Notes under the pieces: model-generated
Seen by the model: only the letters and a program-made list of their open reading frames with translations
The model's database searches: none
What the model was told of the DNA's origin: nothing
Made by a program: the position numbers and the translations under genes
Assembly: GCF_042679305.1 (NCBI RefSeq)
Contig: NZ_JBHTMP010000016.1
Span: 1-64,000 of the forward strand
Reading direction: 5' to 3'
From: Micromonospora_H sonneratiae
Lineage (GTDB): Bacteria; Actinomycetota; Actinomycetes; Mycobacteriales; Micromonosporaceae
Length of the DNA stretch: 64,000 nucleotides
In this document: in pieces, positions 24,001-25,589 of the stretch
Layout of the letters: each line of letters opens with the position of its first letter
Numbering within the stretch: position 1 is the stretch's first letter

Positions 24001-24089
24001 TCCGGGATCTCTTCCTGGGCGGCAGCCTCAACAACGGCAAGCCTGACGTCGGTGAGGAAATCGAGCTGACGGAAGGGGTAGGCGGTTGA
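1..24089 (+). CDS. Giant multidomain polymorphic-toxin-like protein 1 (5' partial)
   Basis: The frame is open through the left edge (first full codon at base 3). Its first residues, AVEGVIEHPSK, align with AVEGAIDHPTK near residue 282 of the second giant, so about 280 N-terminal residues (a WXG100/CpnT-like leader) lie outside the window. Counting from GTG at 15, the order is: Ser-rich linker (97-150); helical region (235-355); caspase-like unit H518/C558; OTU-like C694/H878; helical region (930-1250); long beta-rich region (1259-2772); caspase-like units H2867/C2910, H3551/C3595, H3983/C4031, H4693/C4738 and H5110/C5153; true OTU motif DGDC (C5670) with H5793; second helical region; second beta-rich region (6430-7915); short charged tail. 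No NRPS or PKS motifs occur. By family knowledge this resembles secreted multi-effector toxins that process themselves. Secretion by type VII and targets are inferred. NCBI calls some such actinobacterial giants 'lonely Cys domain-containing'; membership is unchecked. Confidence 0.85.
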   Translation, partial: AVEGVIEHPSKVLGRGVKLPLFFRFFDFDFGDFLWDAFAKIPDLVASLRGQDGALDDSKDSLKGSSDGSWGFDDDGAGDGLPQYVEKSEDDPASNLPKYSSTDSDSNGSNGSSASSGSNGSVSSSSNSDSNSSSSSSSSSGQNGSSSGAAFGSGSGEAWQQLSSGDGLWGSGDGVQARQELFDELRVQELGGFKEILLPGSLGADVVVPDGVIPAAKVEAGWSAQVGRHFDEVFGPLRDGGVSQADVAGMQQRWSEFVRDVRQVAGLGGVSPWAGLLFTHVMTGREVDEAVDAWLAQHPSVVVSKTDRLVVRDTVVAQVRADLLARLAAGSGQVSYDQVIDAMQAARQADGIRERVHEKLAKLATTSTTTDETTTTTTDETITDTSAVTSVTASVNVVSSPVLVDVSDTTTVDLSNLDAATSSKQAATTTVTTSGLFQARAVQVSSPSTVSASSAMIPPVSPPQMFSSGGSSPVVDVVGVPIPAGWYLPGPDDSAQMLANALALPRYQSNSDGTEWLTIAAHGDPTTGGIRVNDRVLDADGFATWIKSQPGWNARPLVLTICGAAVPGPNGTDSFAAQVRDELGVEVIAANGDVWTAPNGIAYTGTISIDANGYPTMDFTGTHAWQYFPATAKTSPLPKHADLATAMASTETTGTTTTGQPAPRSTNPFYRPNPTWTQWAGSSGTPADLYAVDPDGLCMVYAAIMARPDLVAAALRDAYPGGAANRPATLQQSLNLLDRWTTHGPPARFSTADVADVAHTVIGLVEQRLESNQIPREALNRAAWQMRAFRPELTRALGSPAPDSLETDISDAEFALLLAAVPRWRTNWYGVAGEGFGHLLGGALGVRFQASPWTADGWGTSYTRDFGVDTDRTIQLYYRADHYDAVRWQPPQLPPLPSLTDSQLASTSANDDALSSEAPAVPSRPSTPSNSENTDSRKRDFFFAVEGEWLLQQRVSDARELAPNDPKMRRLAEVFAKYRTAVAKAKEALPRQSVSARIAQSTPEQQSEWRKWANDHADRLLGAAAPNDPWQRLKGVLYRGHPIIAGAVGRGPDELLLEDYLPLVRRVFGSHIATVQNQHLVDLRNYVEALTRAGEPVDVAGLVRREQFRALETLLENGRVYQVDETTGDISYVPSGITFDPFVVTVLEGMPAEQSLPADRKIEIRGLVREFEIGRRHFVPSQDNFAKLDSVIESAYQRFAEDNGGKKPEGPLQLGHLIDMGLADEIAPPLVSANEQLTNPVPPTWETANPGARPVLPELDGADHSRLVSGFHAIEKLPFTADLARWINQVIPQGSGEVTELKVRQKLLSQFATSFDDGIDILNFTDGGRYDVRLWAVAMDKPKVDPGSLLDAKTAGSTLRSSKMENRVYLHRELALAQTSGKGWSWDAGAAYRAELGIDETVSDTRVDAALTYGQATMAEQRQFVSTDISDYQQLRIKEMVGDVTVPVAWAVRVYDRATNSWHEVFFRKPDGSLRQDSVSYAVAEFMLPHELESTQQDIALNAKTDPDYLVEKNIEADWQFPVWDMDFATSRVQLAGEVMAALGSRLSPEEYAFWRPRLEAELTNDRFLMNLRNILRPPGKRHYQQVFRVELQQEGKTLSFSLTAGDQPVTKIRKISQVSRSKETRFDWVRAFLRKVNGSVTGTDTKRGTFSAAVRVLKQVLRIGGQARYSRRDAVQVIRQLTAWLTRAVRKVGTLQVVEVDFTVQLHVDGDGVTSSQPVSVDGYAHLMVHSADLRGLSGKEARDGIEPVAWSEKDISQYLSGESETKAKEDAAVKAVDAAAAADKAEDLDLAAKAKPDPQKKWWTPGAGYGLTMDYVERLGGVADLYSQIATMMVAEGYLPREAAPRGKDPWQHLQTLAVTGADINKPGQEYTNWRILLSQLSEDALRTRADDVLVVENVSETTENPSTPDAEAPGATLTFVDPKAPEDPSLRLVVGLTGKILDRGSHQGITPYELQYGHTAVNVASEKLGSGSTKEISGYATADLQKVDVGLLAQYGGDYSNASTDKIGRTQSIAMTSDTDGQKMPSSRYELQLQWEWVAKRGGDELGRNKVAASATVLQPDPLHAKSDDASLSPLTPDRTVRSGLKDMGTAIFTVLGVKGVGALQRSLVEKISGLSAAQVWEGLAPSVYKSALLAAQSSAETIRIGGQDLSLTVEPVGRPQIVKVWLPYTQQVLESQVGNEQGADKLVTKGRQGQAMGRSDEFSLGGIHSSSKGTGQGTYSVDTAGNYRAIYQDAKMAMVRTAVMNRVQTVNADGTVVTVEVPGEVLLNVLLSDVLENQSKFDNTDLLQGHGEPQTSTTAPLVRSLKTERRPPVSLMDGNAWGAVWPTLYNGGRMDAGFGPLTKQLKQAARKFGSSDLVSLVSSVPGELGTRLGELADGGASWTYQVGQRQFELVMEAKLVGPARASRPGPSGRKSYIRRNRAQGAVRRFVEASSMAATLLGVGGPVAVTATMTRTERRDQAKVQGSNLLRMDGLRANKLTEFTQSVEITGFIREVRAGDTGTRIKRALTHSGGRKEHFSATLEMVANVPTDGTAPVLTPAPSFDFNLRDGAQPEKVWLEGITGLKNIFAAMLDSGQARLLDPAKIKLAPESGTEHPPLTLKTLQDNFLKISASGATFSSVRTADGVLEPVTGPIRVRARYGDIRQIYYMPKAELENYDHATALVADSRNENVRNNKSGTVTVGFMVAPGNYVGPRFAGGKDSSKAIGVDETSWIERRPWNRADASVYFVYTTVNYEITVPGQPPILATGNVELVVDQQGAKDLGVPADLLNSLTKASPAVTPSSTTSSTTSLPAIADEVVELYNAVVDGLAKVPDPRVQPPELLSRAASESGYVVWLGDPNSTAAAEEKAAAQAAPRMANMLTVVSHFDPTGQRIRVGEQYLTAQQFADHLRTVYGWPERGGPDVLLVSCESGRSPSLMGVRRGESFARQLRAELGVGVLAPREAAVTQSDGTVKAGGFGLYRSAAGGLKLGLSSTGWKWYPSDSSEPSRKLTATSLAAALLEVRPGAEVIQSLPDSLTPVTWAENEARAKRRRLEAQALLSHLPNDGSPSASASTSTSASASAEGSAVTTTNPMSRLNAQYVADLAVAVSLARPSAVMSLTSDQLVSWVRWMRDLGIARGRLPADIRSRYTDDQLVTLFRYVRGIALTGGISSGHPAGTQTPEQLDALRRIWRKLPVVPSTVPDGHVYVRRGTGSDVSTLQAVMNDRNTGPIVVRSRNEALDGIEVEVSRKFIRMVPGFGLPGMPNMMALAWPVEEGWLLREHSEHKSAYHLQPALTGRVTRLNGGFGLRVRFHGEHKATDRNRQAWNPALNDVFYPVFTHVNWQSIMEVGDESLHNVADNLAAFLRRNRASWVDKRPLLIFDSMHAGKNPVAQRVANMLNHVVAAPTGAVMVVDGQLMAGELALYQKDGKLALNLKLENFFGWGVFGPQAGLESEAKSDSGSEFMEEFGPTLNGEVAEQPDFGLLVQHYPSFDERQAYPPAGLPVPPSDSTGLSEDEKQQVAELFEQSVVTPDGRLIFGNPASADDIGHLMLVRNRIDPIEGVYQIGLHGGSTGITVGDESYSWRALAEMIAIDPHWRADSEGNRPELLLAFCNVYAQSPNEEVLPFLPMAQLIADYLAMREGREVTVQAAAGIVYVTLENVQTVRAFPPSGATEVAEQAEHPKSRFYRVFGRVAGAPLREPEATVSSYPSGVIDTMEKNPSPEDDTYETPLDLPFPVKAGREAADGDLVATQLVGPGGQYQADLEISRGKGAGLGLDDPYMRAVYRYLQEYDSIAQLTGEAEVQKGGMAAFVAGLWRGLVRTAVAAVDALPQQRPQSPGTGWGYATVQVEPGTDLLQQVRQWVAAPGSGPVRTQGQAQPASNEVLVAISPVLVKDISALTPEGSTPPVGSTPPVGSTPPVGSTQPVGLANLFGADVVVRQVDQGDGTQPRFEVVPNVRAMAAESGYTLWLGSEGAQRSAAERAAAEAAPIAKNMLTVASHFDPSGQRIQVGDEFLTAVEFAAYLRTEYGWPDYGWPESGWPDVLLVGCNAARRPGPGQLSFAEQLRGELGVGVLASPTAAATLADGRVVAAEVTVSPTGQIQVAPPSSTPATWQWYPPNEAEPVLALEPELIPSLLRLEKVRGVEGVEVLSTDFASSPLVPVRWGGSPSSSSASVDSDQTSDERGDGEPAAKRLRRDARTLLSHFPSGDSQSASTDEQVATGLNRVTQFGAQDVADLATAVVNLPLDSAMSLTSEQLVSMVRVARSRRHLAEARAQASSLQQQGVTDEELVGLWWYLRDWGPISALGESRLERPVTVEEKQWKAVIDSVKGAKHKLLMSGDPDGYSYAYLRKPSDHAGYSDLASIQSQLNDTLRGPVPTGARRSASGLIEVKVDNRLVRSGGGLLLTGEPIGLTFPSDEPWVLAVEGGEYVLELDKSTTGQSSGKVVIDGQGMTWTERGVVHPDVNRLRAAWPANSEYFPIFMRNSTDLVEDDYRQGAWDAAASIAAHLRSNRNLWEGKRLVLVTDSLHKVDDPLFNPLARRLADLLDRPVVGAVGSVGVLGGNLIVSGAPAVFESPQTGGVKILPILRSGLGWLEFFPSRRGDDALGAHPNAMVFGPELHGKNQEALLHPSTAGGKLLHELPMIGGLRVIPEMQLPPGLGEAASSLYQQGYHVDGGLVVLGNPVHENSVHQAVNDRWNPIPDTYFLSGHGAGLGIAVNGRIFDAATLAEVIANDRFWKDAQGGRPGPEPLLMFCNIYRQRDGMPPFLPLAQRVADALSRHFGQRITVLAPGGLVNHDAESGVWWVGVSREQGPFQEIVDPRHTAAQVYRVVGRLENDELALPQVWDRQHLLGDKSQQQSYPYEEPGEKVPLDIEFPVPAGTRLADADIWATELLGPGGGYESDLTEAKRDFPSVLSRLGESADQKLRALYRYLRDYDVVAERTSDAEFQKGELQAFNAGLWRGLARTAVAAVDALPRQQPQSPGTGWGYVTLSVPDGEDALMWVEDWLDSPGPGPVRTAGQAQPGPNEVLVAISPELVKDVSALAPEGSTQPVGLANLLGADVVVRQVDQGDGTPPYFKVVPDIERAAASGYTLWLGSRGEQESAAERAAVQAAPRAANMLTVASHFDSSGQRIQVGERFLTAGEFAAYLRTEYGWPESGGPDVLLVGCGAGRRPGAGQRSFAEQLRVELGVGVLASPAEVASMVDGRVLAVTPTVSATGQIQVVPSVPSSPASWQWYSPDGGDPVALEPELAPSLQRLRGVDEVTAPPPPSTPDLTVLATWVIPSPNSAAGEPLGTYSRIAVQGTSGLHAWMPPDTETTVAVFQDRAPVVLPESLRAQAMSTVALDDTVTLLTEPGLTDSKLMEALRWVMERPGADLPRVVVLASERAGTTLSRQISELSRTYPETIFIAPEGTWSLTANGAPYAGQQADPERGQGSRPEQWRAFRDGQQLTEVPSGALRSNVLAELRRQAVHAALLELQRVLDSVTAAPDATDIAVTLSVFSIEIAEQNGNLNRSRDLDFQVASGRSALSTVENEVRSLSHRVLNGLWSTDGPLVKQMTALVDRTKAELGGFEASDQLDDMLEQLDLGLAMLLSVEPAVRQEQAERLQRVVEETINGRLGLRPLAPLDPMAQQQLLDRLGQAHAARSRLAQGDPVLAARRQRSYNAWLASLGITIRNVPRDGDCFFHVLRRQFGDQLSNALGGDVPTPARLRRALAESLGQDFEREDSRWAHLVTTSENQTMQQARQQFLRWISTPGSYANAAGDLFVHLAAERFNLPLTVLTPTGAYDVGPDGPRVGYVYHNGANHYQAVETVEAVLSGGQAWERIVDESAQLTTSTSRSTKTSTAVVPSAISGGKKRRVRTVTWIDQVETALSNASPGNTASSINAESSINAESSINAASSINAASSINAAERSDVELRDVVWAVDMFPVLEMRLRQAQQMLSAEHPDVRAVAAALRSLKELVEAARKDGKLPGRSVAATLANATVDQMQTWQQQARNHAVSQRGAALREGTAPEQRVRHWLNYLLFHGYPLWAGASGHTPDTLTESDFLPLVQEVLDPAIDAVTADHLARLDEHVRSVLADGDTVTIDGLVRREQFHALRTSTDVLTREQAAIRSAVDDFVAKNPALRPDRVVEIRALAPELLNESLVTEENLVVLKKLIELAYVRYRKRYDEALPEGPLQVDHLRDLLHYKLGEQAAFTWANLKEIVDRADAVQQRGKNQPVQTRLRTVVRTVSNELLGRDASIVRSVKQKQARRDRKAPGQSDSPEARRVEQNNLWQLLNALPAPVARPGIGQLAAVVQETVPTMLPLVAEATAELIMASVSAPPPATELSVSFEDIAQLVRVRRKFYADGRNRSYTGPSDYGPMARELLGVSGAVGAQELRQLAVLVREALADSQAALSDSNLRVRLAELVVSRWNGGQPGGRPNPSSGSGASTDHTDHSKLVSAFHAIGELGFVGELTAWLNGIVPLSESTISEDLVRRKLVSLFGQVLDDGADITVKGGRDYDVRLWAVPTAPPKVESGSLLGAKEKGSTRFPGKLENRIYRYDDVATVGTAASGWNVEGALTYRASLLDSGEAVDPVRVDVAVGGGYSKMKGRRQLSAAAISDYQQLRIKEALGNVVLPVQWVARVQDRSTGRWQDFFFREENGRLRVDEIRYSVAQFQLPYSKEETDRPDLNGNIDPDYLRSIRVTDADTFPLWDRDHAVSRVQLADRVLAEMRSILSVQDYAFWKPVLEAYLTNDQLAMALGDILRPREHQAYQQIFQHTLQRDGRYLSFSLTAGDRKQPITEIMKISEVSRSGETRFDQVMAVVLKSLVSREENRSKRGNINVMARLFDQHFFVGGRGQYGRRPGLQRIRHHRAWMTRAMRVPGTLQYVLADFTVQLDVHHRNGSQAPVTGTKSVSGYAHLMMHSSDLRKLPIDWAESTNKDLDEAEDALLNDNATPDPSKKWWTPGAEFGLTMDFVERLDGVQDLYNGIVKAMVKQGYLPETAMTSGEKQIEPWDRLKELSSTGAELNQPGREYANWRALLGQLSEKALRARADDLLGTGADQPGVTLTFKHPSRPDLPQFRLVVGLWASVVGDGTHQGITNYQIQYGHTSVDTMSTKAADGSVVDGSLTVGGAGDRDTFTGRGQVGFQYNRTSTEKLGRTQSTALTSDTDGQKMPSARYTVPIKWEWFVEIGGEKFDFDTVDDKTITLLQPDYLHDSMSDPTPADSSASVPSPMATTKPSVLKDMTAAIYTTLGVSGVGTLQDELIARNLSGLTKADIWQGITPIVYKTALMRALSAAATIPVGNQEMSFSTEPIGRPEIVKVWLPYTQQVLESQVGHEQGSDLLKQTGGQVQGGGWGSGGFDVPVSGMFGAGQGGASLYTVGSYRAVYQDTKMAIVRTKVNNWIRTASGEIVKTEGTVLLNVLLSDVLARRDEFDNAQVLDEHDSTTVTDPDQVGESKKEPARLTRALQTELDPPVSLQDGMSWAVVWPVMFNGGPTEAGLGEFNQQLIAAARAFGEPELVTQIASVPSGLSTHMAKMRDGGMAWSFEAGGRTFQLVLTAQLTGRARDSRPGGNGEKVYDRGNSYQDASKRNTFTASVGVSGLGGGGEEVSGMVAPTLSGVRRSEEADTRGSNLLFMTGLRANKLTDFTQALRITGELRETTGWVGRSKDAVNTALSRSVPVRLSRIDATEDHVVSVPTEGTVPRGSKEQNFRFRLDVDKLPATHRIEGMHGLQNIFDQVKATGVAKRRDPMTVPPSAEALTFESIRDNFAKMLTHEGALLKSVANAADVLDLTAAGGIRIRAKLGDVRQLYFMEKAELENYDHGTDLAAHNKNISYRGALNFGGTVSVPVDGVNRVGGRLGFGWEQSRTNGNEQTSWIEHRAWLRADTSVYFVYVNLNYELRIGNGETIHASGGIELVVDQRGALELGVPLDVLRSVVPVAKRKAEFGDDDVTSNESSVESDSTFERSNLDEHVKIVQTYQTVTEVLEKVEKFAGGKIVLPAVPKTAEELAEEFRDLFLGGSLNNGKPDVGEEIELTEGVGG
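303..470 (+). repeat. Ser/Asn/Gly low-complexity linker of giant 1
   Basis: Imperfect repeats of TCN/AAC/GGN codons encode a flexible Ser-Asn-Gly stretch of about 55 residues between the acidic N-terminal segment and the first helical domain. It is probably a disordered linker. A second simple stretch, Thr-rich (TTTDET repeats), lies near 1098-1152. Confidence 0.8.
1425..1905 (+). other. Caspase-like unit 1 of giant 1 (H518/C558)
   Basis: A hydrophobic strand ending in AAHGD (His codon 1566-1568) is followed 40 residues later by a strand ending in TICGA (Cys codon 1686-1688). This hhhHG...hhhC pattern is the catalytic dyad layout of clan CD peptidases (caspase, C80, CHAT). The segment is collinear with the unit at 27780-28260 of giant 2, including the closing TGTHAWQYFPAT / TGSHTWQYFPAT motif. 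The fold is inferred from the pattern. Confidence 0.6.
2060..2670 (+). other. Divergent OTU/papain-like cysteine protease domain (C694/H878)
   Basis: The motif DPDGLCMVYA places a Cys at codon 2094-2096 in the position of the OTU DG(N/D)C motif. 184 residues later QLYYRADHYDAV resembles the OTU C-terminal strand with its catalytic His (codon 2646-2648). The spacing is longer than a typical OTU core (about 120-130), with a helical insertion between. It occupies the same place before a helical and beta-rich region as the clear OTU domain at 16960-17405, which supports common descent. Confidence 0.45.
2070..8335 (+). repeat. Large intragenic duplication, copy 1 (OTU-like, helical, beta-rich)
   Basis: The block encodes an OTU-like domain, a helical region and about 1,500 residues of beta-rich sequence beginning HSRLVSGFHAI. 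It is collinear at protein level with 16960-23770, which begins its beta part HSKLVSAFHAI. Shared landmarks include ISDYQQLRIKE, LSFSLTAGD, GRTQS-TSDTDGQKMPS, KVWLPYTQQVLESQVG and AELENYDH. Divergence is substantial in DNA and protein, so the duplication is old. The function of the beta-rich part is not recognised; a surface, pore or translocation role is only a guess. Confidence 0.8.
9168..9206 (+). repeat. Ser/Ala/Thr simple repeat in giant 1
   Basis: Alternating TCC/ACC/GCC codons encode SASASTSTSASASA. It forms a short flexible linker between parts A and B of the first caspase-like array unit. Confidence 0.7.
11670..11741 (+). repeat. Four in-frame 18-bp tandem repeats
   Basis: GGCTCGACCCCGCCGGTG is repeated three times exactly, and a fourth copy has one change (CAG for CCG). 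They encode GSTPPV x3 then GSTQPV. The second array unit has only a single GSTQPV at this point (near 15110), so the repeat expanded in copy 1 only, probably by slippage. It never breaks the frame. Confidence 0.95.
11840..15230 (+). repeat. Caspase-like array unit, copy 2 (A-B-C-D)
   Basis: Same order as copy 1, with H3983/C4031 in part A and H4693/C4738 in part C. Part B again has Asp-Ser where a Cys would be (LVLVTDS). Parts D of the two copies are very similar in DNA (around 11400-11500 and 14840-14940), which points to recent duplication or conversion. Part A here carries an extra short insertion (a repeated GWP motif) before the Cys strand. Confidence 0.7.
15230..15700 (+). repeat. Third copy of caspase-like part A (H5110/C5153)
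   Basis: This partial third copy has only part A: SGYTLWLGS, TVASHFDS (His codon 15342-15344), LLVGCGAG (Cys codon 15471-15473) and a WQWYSP strand. It is close to 11850-12310 in DNA. The + strand here is markedly rich in G and T and poor in C, unlike the flanking sequence. Confidence 0.7.
16960..17405 (+). other. OTU-type cysteine protease domain (C5670/H5793)
   Basis: VPRDGDCFFHVL contains the canonical OTU signature DG(D/N)C with aromatic residues after it (Cys codon 17022-17024). VYHNGANHYQAVE, 123 residues on, gives the C-terminal His strand (codon 17391-17393). Spacing and both motifs match OTU deubiquitinases. Bacterial members are usually effectors acting on host ubiquitin; here the target is unknown. 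A helical segment (16380-16950) precedes it. Confidence 0.85.
17619..17708 (+). repeat. Five in-frame 18-bp tandem repeats
   Basis: Five 18-bp copies encode (A/E)SSINA repeated. Synonymous changes between copies (TCC/TCG/TCT/TCA, AAT/AAC) show the array is not brand new and that the peptide is kept. It sits in the linker between the OTU domain and the following helical region. Confidence 0.95.
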
Positions 24090-24234
24090 CGGGGATGGGG
24101 GCGGTGAGGCTGAGTCGTCGAGGGGGCGACGGGCTGAGGGTGTACGACCGGGGACATTGCCGTAGACCCGGGGTACGCCCGACGGGGACCGAGCCGACCT
24201 CGCCCGGTTCACATGTTCGACTGATTCGATTGGA

Positions 24235-24264
24235 TGAACCCGTGACGCTGCCTTCGCGTAGTGA
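24235..24264 (+). promoter_or_regulatory. ECF-type promoter TGAAC-N17-CGTAGTGA (golvesin-like protein A)
   Basis: The -35-like TGAAC lies at 24235-24239 and the -10-like CGTAGTGA at 24257-24264, 17 bases apart, about 30 bases before the chosen ATG. The same elements at the same spacing precede the paralogue at 37832 and, on the minus strand, the lectin-like gene at 37658. GGATGAAC is also shared with the 37771 copy. The gene for an ECF sigma factor is in the same locus. Confidence 0.75.
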
Positions 24265-24293
24265 GCCGAGACAGGGAGAGGAGTCGTCGCGCG

Positions 24294-25304
24294 ATGGCTG
24301 ACGTCGAGCGGATCCCGAACGAGCGACACGTCGACCCGGACAGGTTCGTAGGGGACCGGGACGGCGTCGAAGATGGGCCGAACCGGTGGAGCCTGTTCCG
24401 GAGGAGCCGGCTGGGCCGACCGTCCATGCCGGTGTTGGCTGCGGCCTGCGTCGGCGTCCTGGTGGTGCTGGCCGGGGTAGTGGTCGGTGGGCAGGCGAAG
24501 GACCGCCAAACACCACCCCCGGCTAATGGGGCCGGGCAGACCGAGGATGCACCGGTGATCGATTTCGTGCCGGTCGGTGACGAGGCCGAGGTGGCGTCGC
24601 CTGATTCGCCGCAGCCGACGCACAGCCCATCGGCAACCCCGGGTGCTTCGGGAGGCCCGGGGACCACCGGCGCAGCGCCGACGCCCACCGCAGCGCTGCC
24701 CCAAGCGTCCAGGTCGCAGTCGGTACCGGTGCCCCAGAACACCCCGGGCACCGGTTCGTCGTCCGGTACGACTCCGGCCTCGCCGAAGGTGACCTTCACG
24801 GAGGTTGGCGGCTATCACTGCTCGGCGACCGCGACCCGGGGATTCCGGCACTCCGGCTGGTACAAGGACGGGAAGGAGGGGTGGTACGCGGTCGGCAGCG
24901 GGGGTTGGGCGTCCAACGGTTGCGAAGGCCACTACGCGGCGATGCCGATGTCGGGGGCCAAGAGCAAGGACGACAGCGGGGTGTACGGCGAGTGGTGGTT
25001 CGCGGTCGGTACGGCCAGCCGTACCTGTGCGATCTCGACGTACGTGCCGACCACCACCGACGACCGAAACGTGGCCGGCAACCCGGCGACCTACCAGGTA
25101 CGGGACACCGAGGGCGGCCCGGTCCGGGCAACGTACACGATCAACCAGCGAACGAATCGGGGACGCTGGGTGGCGTCGGGAACGTATGCCGTGACCGGTG
25201 GCCGTATCGTCATCCGGTCGGTGAACCGGGGTATCGACTGGGACGACTCCGGGCCGACCCTCGAACACATCGCGGTTGCCCAGATCCGGGTGACCTGTCA
25301 GTGA
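24294..25304 (+). CDS. Membrane-anchored golvesin-C-like protein A
   Basis: Predicted 336-residue single-pass protein: acidic N-terminus, membrane segment about 45-67 (PVLAAACVGVLVVLAGVVV), Pro/Thr/Ser-rich linker, then an outer domain from about 165. That domain has four Cys and a C-terminal part (STYVPTTTD...YQVRDTEGG...INQRTNRGRW...GTYAVTGG...AVAQIRV) resembling the golvesin/xanthan-lyase C-terminal beta domain. ATG 24294 is chosen because the upstream GTG at 24261 lies inside the -10 element, an AGGGAGAGGAG ribosome site lies at 24272-24282, and the paralogue at 37832 starts with the matching MSDIERG (here MADVERI). It sits between the two giants, so a role in anchoring or presenting them at the surface is a guess from position. 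Confidence 0.85.
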   Translation: MADVERIPNERHVDPDRFVGDRDGVEDGPNRWSLFRRSRLGRPSMPVLAAACVGVLVVLAGVVVGGQAKDRQTPPPANGAGQTEDAPVIDFVPVGDEAEVASPDSPQPTHSPSATPGASGGPGTTGAAPTPTAALPQASRSQSVPVPQNTPGTGSSSGTTPASPKVTFTEVGGYHCSATATRGFRHSGWYKDGKEGWYAVGSGGWASNGCEGHYAAMPMSGAKSKDDSGVYGEWWFAVGTASRTCAISTYVPTTTDDRNVAGNPATYQVRDTEGGPVRATYTINQRTNRGRWVASGTYAVTGGRIVIRSVNRGIDWDDSGPTLEHIAVAQIRVTCQ

Positions 25305-25589
25305 CGTCACGGCTGTCGGGGCCGGGGCAGGAAGTGTCCGGCCGGGCAGCACGAAGAGGGTGATCCCCGACGGTCCTGCCTTGCGCGATCTGATGCCGGA
25401 CTACTTCACTTTCTGCTGTTACTCGGGTTGAGTGCCCATCTCAGGCACAGTTGGGCATCTGCTGTGGGCGCTGACGGCGGACGATCTGGCGTGCCTGGCG
25501 GGGCTGTCCGACTTCGACGTGTGGGCGGGCGTACCAGGTCGACGGGTCGGCTACCGCTGCATGGTTGCTGCCTAGGGGGGTGGTGAGCG
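25305..25589. other. Intergenic region before giant 2
   Basis: 285 bases without a convincing gene. Two nested small inverted repeats are visible: TGCCCA/TGGGCA (25433-25438 and 25452-25457) and GTGCC/GGCAC (25432-25436 and 25444-25448). The TGAAC-N17-CGTAGTG element is absent. An AGGGGGG ribosome site at 25574-25580 precedes the GTG at 25590. Confidence 0.6.

Noticed and set aside
15..24089. Giant 1 as an NRPS or PKS megasynthase
   Set aside because: No condensation, adenylation, ketosynthase or carrier motifs anywhere in 8,000 residues.
23226..25352. 708-codon minus-strand frame spanning giant 1 end and golvesin-like protein A
   Set aside because: Crosses two well-supported + genes and their promoter; Arg/Pro-rich with no domain.
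25432..25457. Nested inverted repeats before giant 2 as a terminator
   Set aside because: Stems of five and six bases with no GC-rich stacking or T-run; too weak to call.
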